From Macrostomum hystrix (taxonomy: Eukaryota > Platyhelminthes > Macrostomidae): a DNA stretch of 64,000 bases. The DNA lies in NCBI GenBank assembly GCA_950097015.1, contig CATNEN010000038.1:9186001-9250000 (forward strand), given 5' to 3'. The notes under the pieces were generated by a model. The model did not search any database, had not been told where the DNA came from, and saw nothing but the letters and a program-made list of their open reading frames with translations. Position 1 is the stretch's first letter. Every line of letters begins with the position of its first letter. The position numbers and the translations under genes are program-made. This document shows, piece after piece, positions 55,740-64,000 of the stretch.

Positions 55740-56970
55740 CCCTCATTCATTCTCCCCTGGCTCTTTCTTCCTCTCCCCTGGCTCTTTCTTCCTCTCCCCT
55801 GGCTCTTTCTTCCTCTCCCCTGGCTCTTTCTTCCTCTCCCCTGGCTCTTTCTTCCTCTCCCCTGGCTCTTTCTTCCTCTCCCCTGGCTCTTTCTTCCTCT
55901 CCCCTGGCTCTTTCTTCCTCTCCCCTGGCTCTTTCTTCCTCTCCCCTGGCTCTTTCTTCCTCTCCCCTGGCTCTTTCTTCCTCTCCCCTGGCTCTTTCTT
56001 CCTCTCCCCTGGCTCTTTCTTCCTCTCCCCTGGCTCTTTCTTCCTCTCCCCTGGCTCTTTCTTCCTCTCCCCTGGCTCTTTCTTCCTCTCCCCTGGCTCT
56101 TTCTTCCTCTCCCCTGGCTCTTTCTTCCTCTCCCCCTGACTATTTCTTCCTCTCCCCCCTGACTATTTCTTCCTCTCCCCCTGACTATTTCTTCCTTTCC
56201 CCCTGGCTCTTTCTTCCTCTCCTCCCTGTCTCTTTCTTCCTCTCCCTCTGACTCTTTCTTCCTTTCCCCCTGGCTCTTTCTTCCTCTCCTCCCTGGCTCT
56301 TTCTTCCTCTCCTCCCTGTCTCTTCCTTCCTCTCCCCCTGACTATTTCTTCCTTTCCCCCTGGCTCTTTCTTCCTCTCCTCCCTGTCTCTTCCTTCCTCT
56401 CCCCCTGACTATTTCTTCCTTTCCCCCTGGCTCTTTCTTCCTCTCCCCTGGCTCTTTCTTCCTCTCCCCTGGCTCTTTCTTCCTCTCCCCTGGCTCTTTC
56501 TTCCTCTCCTCCCTGGCTCTTTCTTCCTCTCCCCTGGCTCTTTCTTCCTCTCCCCTGGCTCTTTCTTCCTCTCCCCCTGACTATTTCTTCCTCTCCCCCC
56601 TGACTATTTCTTCCTCTCCCCCTGACTATTTCTTCCTTTCCCCCTGGCTCTTTCTTCCTCTCCTCCCTGTCTCTTTCTTCCTCTCCCTCTGACTCTTTCT
56701 TCCTTTCCCCCTGGCTCTTTCTTCCTCTCCTCCCTGGCTCTTTCTTCCTCTCCTCCCTGTCTCTTCCTTCCTCTCCCCCTGACTATTTCTTCCTTTCCCC
56801 CTGGCTCTTTCTTCCTCTCCCCTGGCTCTTTCTTCCTCTCCTCCCTGGCTCTTTCTTCCTCTCCTCCCTGTCTCTTTCTTCCTCTCCCTCTGACTCTTTC
56901 TTCCTCTCCCTCTGGCTCTTTCTTCCTCTCCCTCTGACTCTTTCTTCCTCTCCCTCTGACTCTTTCTCCT
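55740..56970. repeat. 21-bp pyrimidine-rich minisatellite
   Basis: Unit CTCCCCTGGCTCTTTCTTCCT, homogeneous to about 56130, then mixed with CTCCCCCTGACTATTTCTTC and CTCCTCCCTGTCTCTT variants in recurring blocks. Confidence 0.95.
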
Positions 56971-58084
56971 TTTCGGTCTTTTCTTACAAATAAAGAAAGT
57001 TCATATTTAATTTCAGCATTCTGCAATAACCTTTATTTGTCTAGGCCTAGGGCCTAGGCTCCAAACTTTCAAGTTAGTTTGCGACTTCGCGTGTTAGTCT
57101 GCCAATTGCCAACTTCAATTTAACTTATCATATTTAATCGACTATGTTTTCAACTAGTGTTTCTTGCCTTAAAAACTGGTTGTTTCTCAGAAAATGCACT
57201 TTTAAAATGCCTTGTTCTTGCGTACACAATTCTGGCTGGCAGCCCCCCCTGTGGCTGTGGCCCGTCTCCCGTCTGTCTAGACTCGCTGCCACACACCACC
57301 CCCCTGTAAAAGCAGACGACAGCAATTGCTGCCAGCCAGCCAGCCAGCCTATTATTTCTTATTCTGCCCCTACATGCTGCAGCTTTCAAATCGTTTATTA
57401 TTAAGAGAAAACTGGTCGTTGCTTGCGAAAGAAAATTCAAATTTGACCTTAAACAACTGGGCAGTTGGCAGTTCGGAGTGCGGAGGGGGGTTGGCATACA
57501 GAGAACTCTTATCGCTTCACTTATCGGCTTCAGTTGAAGCTGAACCAGACCAACAGAGTCCAGAACATTTGCAGTCGCATGAGCTGTGAGAGTTGAATTT
57601 TGAGTGCCAGTCTGCCAGATAAAGTCAAGGCCGATCGTATATTATTTACTGTCTGTCTGCCCACTCCCAGCAAGCCAAACCAAAGCATTTTTATTACCTT
57701 GAAGAGTACGCATAACCTTGCAAAGTGTATCGCCAATTGAATCGACACAATACTGTCCACACTGAGAGAGAAATACGTCAAAGTTCGATTTATTTCACCG
57801 CAAATCTGCACTGCAGACTTATAGTCTCTGACTCTCTATAGTCTCCTTAGTCCTAACTCAAAATGTTAATTCTGCCCGCAGCCACAGCCCACAGCCAGTC
57901 TTATCGATAATATTACCGCTTACGTCAGCGCCATGTCTGCCTGGCTGCAGGTAGTCGCATTGGCAAGTCTCTTCTGCGAGTTCCAGACAATGCCAGATTG
58001 CATTTATATAGTGCACTGCGTACCTTAACAATACTGCCTGTGCCAATGCCAATCGACTAATCTTAACCGTATGCTTGCTGCCTT
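56971..58084. other. unique spacer, no gene seen
   Basis: No supported coding sequence, although several short ORFs exist on both strands. Contains a (CCAG)n-like stretch near 57336. Confidence 0.35.
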
Positions 58085-58860
58085 ATTGTTACTTTACGTG
58101 TCTACTCTACTCAAAGCTCAACTTACTTCTCAAACCTGTCTACTCTACTCAAAGCTCTACTTCTTGAACCTTTCTACTCTACTCAAAGCTCTACTTCTCA
58201 AACCTGTCTACTCTACTCAAAGCTCGACTTACTTCTCAAACCTGTCTACTCTACTCAAAACTCTTCTTCTCAAACCTGTCTACTCTACTCAAAACTCTTC
58301 TTCTCAAACCTGTCTACTCTACTCAAAGCTCGACTTACTTCTCAAACCTGTCTACTCTACTCAAAACTCTTCTTCTCAAACCTGTCTACTCTACTCAAAA
58401 CTCTTCTTCTCAAACCTGTCTACTCTACTCAAAGCTCGACTTACTTCTCAAACCTGTCTACTCTACTAAAAACTTTTCTTCTCAAACCTATCTACTCTAC
58501 TCAAAACTCTTCTTCTCAAACCTGTCTACTCTACTCAAAGCTCGACTTACTTCTCAAACCTGTCTACTCTACTCAAAGCTCGACTTACTTCTCAAACCTG
58601 TCTACTCTACTAAAAACTTTTCTTCTCAAACCTGTCTACTCTACTCAAAGCTCGACTTACATCTCAAACCTGTCTACTCTACTCAAAAATTTTCTTCTCA
58701 AACCTGTCTACTCTACTCAAAGCTCGACTTACTTCTCAAACCTGTCTACTTTACTCAAGGCTCTACTGCTCAAACTTATCTTCTCTACTCAAAGCTCTAC
58801 TGCTCAAACCTATCTACTCTACTCAAAGCTCTACTTTTCCTATCTGTTTACTCAACTCAT
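58085..58860. repeat. 34-bp minisatellite family M34, copy cluster 1
   Basis: The unit begins TCTACTCTACTCAAAGCTCT and ends ACTTCTCAAACCTG, about 22 copies, some with a TTACTTCTC extension. It lies upstream of the orphan gene at 59.2 kb. The same unit recurs inside two introns of that gene. Confidence 0.94.
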
Positions 58861-58975
58861 ACCAGAACTCTCTGACTGTGTGAATCGTGCTGTCTGAATC
58901 GCTCAGACTTTCTAGTCACAGTCCAGTCACAATCAACAGCATGTGGAGAAGCCAGTGAAATGTGGTCCCAACCGA

Positions 58976-59060
58976 CCAATGCGACGCTTTTCATTGGCCG
59001 TGATAGCCGTGCCAGGGGGGCGGCGGGTGGGTGACTCTTGTTTTTCTGTCCTATAAGAGC
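58976..59060 (+). promoter_or_regulatory. candidate promoter of the 59.2-kb gene
   Basis: CCAAT at 58976-58980, an inverted CCAAT (ATTGG) at 58993, a GC-rich GGGGGGCGGCGGGTGGG segment and a TATAAGAG element at 59052 lie in canonical order about 155-240 bases before the start codon. Confidence 0.5.
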
Positions 59061-59214
59061 TGGGGCCGCATGGACCACTGTCTGGTCCAAAGTAACTCCC
59101 TGTTAGAAACTAATTAAATAAGCTTAAGCAGCTAGACCTGACCACTGCCAGCTGTTAATTTGATTTGTCCTACCTGATTTTCATTCTACAGTACGCAGTT
59201 GACTAAAATTAGTC

Positions 59215-61816
59215 ATGAGTTTGCGAAAATTGTTCTCCTGCGTTTCACAGCAGAACACCCGGCGCGACCAACAGGAGCGAGACAATGACGCCTACGCCGA
59301 AGGCCGCGTCGGATGCGGCACAATACAGACGTCCAAAGTTAGACGGCGCAGTCGAGAGCGCTGCCCAAAGTGCAAGGGCGTTCTGCCGCCATCGCGGGAC
59401 AAGACAGGCTCCCGTCCGCAGCAGCTGTTGCTTCAAAGCCATGCAGCGGTGCCGCCAATTTTAATTCCAGCCGCGAAGTGCGTCAAAGAAGACTCGGGCT
59501 GCTTTGAAGCCAGGGTAAATGATCACTTGTTTAGACTGGCTTATAGAAGAGACTCGACTAATTTTCTGTGTCTGTCTGCGCTCAAAAGAATCCGGATTAG
59601 CTCGTAGCTATTAGATTGCGAAACACATGGGATTTACCTGAGGCCGCGATTAAAATTGGTTCCCAATCAGAGACAGCACCTGATCTCTGATTGCTGTCTT
59701 CTGATCTCATAGATCTGCTTTAAGTTTACAAGCACGATTGCACTAAAGGATTATGTAAGTCCAACCGCACTTATCCTCTCAAAGGAACAGCTAAGTCGAT
59801 CGACTAAAAGTGACTCACGCAATTGGGTGAGATGGTACAATGAAGCTCAACTACTCAAAGCTCTACTTACTTCTCAAACTTGTAACCTGTCTACTCCACT
59901 GAACGCTAACCTATTCTCGATTAACCTTATTAACCTTAAGCTCTACTTTCTTCTCAAACCTGTCTCAAACCTGTCTTCTCTACTCAAAGCTCTTCTTCTT
60001 AAACCTGTCTTCTCTACTCAAAGCTCTACTTACTTCTCAAACCTGTCTACTCTACTCAAAGCTCTACTTACTTCTCAAACCTGTCTACTCTACTCAAAGC
60101 TCTACTTCTCAAACCTGTCTACTCTACTCAAAGCTCTACTTCTCAAACCTGTCTACTCTACTCAAAGCTCTACTTCTCAAACCTGTCTACTCTACTCAAA
60201 GCTCTACTTCTCAAACCTGTCTACTCTACTCAAAGCTCTACTTCTCAAACCTGTCTTCTCTACTCAAAGCTCTACTTACTTCTCAAACCTGTCTACTCTA
60301 CTCAAAGCTCTACTTACTTCTCAAACCTGTCTACTCTACTCAAAGCTCTACTTCTCAAACCTGTCTTCTCTACTCAAAGCTCTTCTTCTCAATCACTTCT
60401 CAAGAGTCAATTTGTGCCACAATCTTCCAGCAGCTGCATGCAGAACCAGAAGCGGCGCGACCAGCTCAGGGCGATCAGGAAGACTCTGGTGTTGGTCTAG
60501 GCGATACCGCCGACTGCCCAGGTCCGTCGACGCAACCTCGGCGACAGCAGCAGCAGCAGCATCAGCAGCCGGCTCCATTTAAATCAGGAGCGGACAGCCG
60601 GAGCACCGACCTGTTTCTGCTGCAGCTCAGGGAGCAGACCAGGTGGGTGCCGAGGCTGCCAAATCAACAGGCGCCCTGCGACCGGGCCAGTCAGAACCGA
60701 TTTCGAGAGCTCAAGGCTGCCTGTACCATGCAGGTACGCCTACAGCCATTAGCCGCTAGTAAGTGATAACTATCCAGCTGTGTCACAATTAGTATTTTTT
60801 AGTATCATATGAGTATTCTTAAACGATTTTGTCTTTTTCAGACTTTTATTAACGCCATCAAACCAGCAATTTGTTAAAATTTTCACACTGTCCAACTCTA
60901 GATATACGAGACTCTTTACACAGATGTGAATTTTGAAGTTATTGTGCCACAATATTGTTGTCTCCTTCACTCTACACTAAAACCCTCGTTTGCGTGTCGT
61001 CTTGCTTTTTCAGCCAGTCGCACCAATATCTTGAAATTCATTTAGCAAGTCATATGCGTCATATCTTTCATTTTTCTTATTCAGACCCGTCTTCTCTACT
61101 CAAAGCTCTACTTCTCAAACCTGTCTACTCTACTCAAAGCTCTACTTCTCAAACCTGTCTTCTCTGCACAAAGCTCTACTTCTCAAACCTGTCTACTCTA
61201 CTCAAAGCTCTACTTCTCAAACCTGTCTACTCTACTCAAAGCTCTACTTCTCAAACCTGTCTACTCTACTCAAAGCTCTACTTCTCAAACCTGTCTTCTC
61301 TACTCAAAGCTCTACTTCGCAAACCTGTCTACTCTACTCAAGGCTCTACTTCTCAAACCTGTCTACTCTACTCAAAGCTCTACTTCTCAAACCTGTCTAC
61401 TCTACTCAAAGCTCTACTTCTCAAATCTGTCTTCTCTACTCAAAGCTCTACTTCTCAAACCTGTCTTCTCTACTGAAAGCTCTACTTTTCAAACCTGTCT
61501 ACTCTACTCAAAGCTCTACTTCTCATACCTGTCTACTCTACTCAAAGCTCTACTTCTCAAACCTGTCTACTCTACTCAAAGCTCTACTTCTCAAACCTGT
61601 CTACTCTACTCAATGCTAACCTATTCTCGTTCGTAGTCATATGCGTCATATCTGTCAATTTTCTTAATTCAGATTGCATCCTTCAAACTAGTTTGTTCCC
61701 TGGTTGGATATCGAGCTGTGAAAATTGACGGGCAAATGTGTTTGTTTGTCTGTACCGGTGACCTTCGCGATGATTCACCAGGTTCTTATTTAACAAGCAA
61801 TTTTTTAGTTTGCTAG
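59215..61816 (+). CDS. orphan Cys/Gln-rich protein, three exons
   Basis: Exons 59215-59514, 60407-60733 and 61673-61816 are all phase 0 and total 771 nt, or 256 residues ending in TAG. Exon 1 starts MSLRKLFSCVSQQ and contains a CPKC pair followed by KGVLPPSRDKTGSRPQQLL, which could be half of a zinc site, and CVKEDSGCFEAR. Exon 2 has a Q5-H-QQ run and LFLLQLREQTRWVPRLPNQQ. Exon 3 has FKLVCSLVGYRAVKIDGQMC and CTGDLRDDSPG. The third exon is the least certain, but a poly(A) signal follows 22 bases after its stop. No known family is recognised. Introns 1 and 2 both carry the M34 array, also present upstream. Confidence 0.6.
59840..60400. repeat. M34 minisatellite, cluster 2 (intron 1)
   Basis: Same 34-bp unit as at 58.1 kb, about 15 copies with degenerate left end. 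It runs to within a few bases of the exon 2 acceptor, which itself seems to be built on a repeat unit (CACTTCTCAAGAG). Confidence 0.93.
61080..61625. repeat. M34 minisatellite, cluster 3 (intron 2)
   Basis: About 16 copies, very homogeneous. Both flanks carry GTCATATGCGTCATATCT followed by TTCTTATTCAGA or TTCTTAATTCAGA, a duplicated flank on either side of the array. Confidence 0.94.
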
Positions 61817-61837
61817 GCTCTTGGTTTTCTTTATTTA

Positions 61838-61843
61838 AATAAA
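61838..61843 (+). promoter_or_regulatory. poly(A) signal of the 59.2-kb gene
   Basis: AATAAA 22 bases after the proposed TAG stop. Confidence 0.5.
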
Positions 61844-61849
61844 CTTTCT

Positions 61850-62665
61850 GTCTCGTTCTTCATATATAATTATGCTGTGTAAAACTCGTGCAGAAGCTTT
61901 TTGAACTCGCGCCAAATTGGATCATTTGTTTGTCTTTATTCAAGCCGGAAAACTGGCACAGTTGTGGCAATGGCAACTCCAGCATTTTTACAATCTGTTT
62001 AGAGCCACAAATCAGAGTTACATTTTTCATTTTGTACTTTTCAATGCATTCGCGCTTTCATTTGCCTGTGTACAATTTGCATTATTATTTGAGTCATTTC
62101 TGACTATAAATAGATTTGCCTACTGTCCTGCTGGATGTACTCATGTGAGATAATGTCAGTATAATATATATTATTAACTATTCCCCCATTGAAATCCCGA
62201 GTACTAACGAGTTTATTAGCTCAATCAGGATTGGATCAGTTTTTGGACAGTCCCTCTGGTCTTGTTTCATTTCTGTGTTAAAAGTATGAACTTTTTTTTC
62301 TGTCTACTGGTGAATGTGCAATAAATAAAAGACTGGACTTCAACCTCTAATACGAAATAAATTGGAAACAAAAAATCTGGCTTCATGGACTATAGAAGCT
62401 ACAATTATATTGCTATAAGACTCGATAAATATTAAATACAAATTTTCCATAGAGACTCACTGCCTAAAAACGTAAACAAAGTACAGGACGTAAAAAGTAT
62501 TGTGTTATTACTATTTTTTGTCATTGGTACTAAAAGCTAGATTCCACATATGCGAAGGCTTGCTGGCTTTTCGTGCAATTTATACGCCCTTCAGAAGGCC
62601 AAAGGTAAGACTGCCCCTTACTGTGTCTGAGGGGCAAAGTAAGAGTGTTCACTGCCTGGCACCCC
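61850..62665. other. AT-rich intergenic, no gene seen
   Basis: Short overlapping ORFs only; none has domain or splice support. Confidence 0.35.
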
Positions 62666-62669
62666 ATCT

Positions 62670-63265
62670 CTGCCACTCTCACCCTCTGCCACTCTCACCC
62701 TCTGCCACTCTCACCCTCTGCCACTCTCACCCTCTGCCACTCTCACCCTCTGCCACTCTCACCCTCTGCCACTCTCACCCTCTGCCACTCTCACCCTCTG
62801 CCACTCTCACCCTCTGCCACTCTCACCCTCTGCCACTCTCACCCTCTGCCACTCTCACCCTCTGCCACTCTCACCCTCTGCCACTCTCACCCTCTGCCAC
62901 TCTCACCCTCTGCCACTCTCACCCTCTGCCACTCTCACCCTCTGCCACTCTCACCCTCTGCCATTCTCACTCTCTGCCACTCTCACCCTCTGCCACTCTC
63001 ACCCTCTGCCACTCTCACCCTCTGCCACTCTCACCCTCTGCCACTCTCACCCTCTGCCACTCTCACCCTCTGCCACTCTCACCCTCTGCCACTCTCACCC
63101 TCTGCCACTTTCACCCTCTGCCACTCTCACCCTCTGCCACTCTCACCCTCTGCCATTCTCACTCTCTGCCACTCTCACCCTCTGCCACTCTCACCCTCTG
63201 CCACTCTCACCCTCTGCCACTCTCACCCTCTGCCACTCTCACTCTCTGCCACTCTCACCCTCTCT
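62670..63265. repeat. 16-bp minisatellite, about 37 copies
   Basis: Unit TCTGCCACTCTCACCC, nearly perfect; ORFs in all plus frames are by-products. Confidence 0.96.
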
Positions 63266-63374
63266 GTGTGTGAGACTGAGACTGTGAATCTACAAAGCAT
63301 AACTGTGTGATGCTTTTTACCTAAAGCATCTAAAACCCAAACCTGGTCTAAAACCGTAGCTTGCGACGCTGGTA

Positions 63375-63785
63375 GATTGGATAGTGTGTTGCAGAGTTGC
63401 AGAGTTGAATAATGGCCAATGGATAGTGTGTTGCAGAGTTGCAGAGTTGAATAATGGCCAATGGATAGTGTGTTGCAGAGTTGAATAATGGCCAATGGAT
63501 AGTGTGTTGCAGAGTTGCAGAGTTGAATAATGGCCAATGGATAGTGTGTTGCAGAGTTGAATAATGGCCAATGGATAGTGTGTTGCAGAGTTGAATAATG
63601 GCCAATGGATAGTGTGTTGCAGAGTTGAATAATGGCCAATGGATAGTGTGTTGCAGAGTTGCAGAGTTGAATAATGGCCAATGGATAGTGTGTTGCAGAG
63701 TTGAATAATGGCCAATGGATAGTGTGTTGCAGAGTTGAATAATGGCCAATGGATAGTGTGTTGCAGAGTTGAATAATGGCCAAAA
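63375..63785. repeat. 34/42-bp minisatellite, about 11 copies
   Basis: The unit begins GAGTTGAATAATGGCCAATG and continues GATAGTGTGTTGCA. Some copies carry an extra 8-bp AGTTGCAG, so two lengths alternate. Confidence 0.93.
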
Positions 63786-64000
63786 CACGAGTTCGCGTAG
63801 CGAACATTGTGTGTCGAGGAAATGAACTCTTTTTAGGCCCGAGCTCTTCCTGTCGGTTATTTTTTAACGCCAGCGCATTGCCTCTGCGCATAAACGAACT
63901 GCTTTGAGCTTGGCTTCCATGGATACATCGAAGACCATCGGCACGAACTGTGCAAATTAGCAGCGTGCAGCAGATACATCGCAAGACGATACGATCCGAA
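63786..64000. other. window end, undetermined
   Basis: Moderately GC-rich unique sequence open on the minus strand (from 63984), with a Cys-rich start MRCICCTLLICTVRADG. There is no domain, and the frame soon runs into the array, so it is not called as a gene. Confidence 0.25.

Noticed and set aside
55501-57026. Long FFLSPGS and PLPWLFL repeat ORFs (plus) and Glu/Arg-rich ORFs (minus)
   Set aside because: Readings of the 21-bp array whose period is a multiple of 3; no conserved start, exon or domain.
62500-63984. Repetitive LPLSPSATLTLCHSH-type ORFs and HWPLFNSATHYPLAIIQLCN-type ORFs
   Set aside because: Accidental readings of the 16-bp and 34/42-bp arrays.

Overview
The window is animal nuclear DNA, not bacterial or viral. 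Genes are split by GT-AG introns, and the products are animal proteins: glycogen phosphorylase, a DHX33-type DEAH helicase, a CEP120 centriole protein, a tau/MAP-type microtubule-binding protein, and secreted or membrane EGF-repeat proteins. Intron- and intergene-borne minisatellites, tRNA-derived SINEs and CAG (polyQ) tracts are unusually abundant. A spiralian such as a free-living flatworm (Macrostomum-like) would fit, but that is only a guess; no species-diagnostic sequence was recognised. Gene models below were rebuilt by hand from splice sites, reading phase and remembered family sequences.

Layout. 1-10.0 kb (minus strand): four tandem paralogues of a small family, each built as a signal-peptide exon, one exon with two EGF-like modules, a stalk exon, and (where inside the window) a transmembrane exon and a short tail. 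10.9-11.2 kb (plus): a weakly supported secreted PAN-like ORF with a SINE at its 3' end. 12.4-15.9 kb (plus): a three-exon orphan polyQ protein. 17.0-22.6 kb (minus): CEP120, apparently without its second and third C2 domains. 22.6-25.2 kb: AT-rich intergenic DNA with an inverted-repeat transposon. 25.2-36.5 kb (plus): a complete eight-exon glycogen phosphorylase. 37.5-41.9 kb (plus): a six-exon DHX33-like helicase. 43.4-48.1 kb (minus): a seven-exon tau/MAP-family protein with about five microtubule-binding repeats, roughly one per exon. 48.1-59.2 kb: a gene-poor stretch dominated by tandem arrays. 59.2-61.8 kb (plus): a three-exon orphan Cys/Gln-rich protein with a CCAAT/TATA-like promoter and a poly(A) signal. 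61.8-64 kb: AT-rich DNA and two more arrays.

The genes do not form an operon or an obvious pathway. CEP120 and the tau/MAP protein both belong to microtubule biology, but nothing in the sequence links them. The dominant structural theme is that most longer introns hold their own private minisatellite (units 16-44 bp). One 34-bp family recurs at three places around and inside the 59.2-kb gene. The most interesting biology candidates are the EGF cluster (EGF exon conserved, signal, stalk and anchor exons diverged, and a possible 20-nt exon that would switch one member to a secreted form) and the domain-reduced CEP120.
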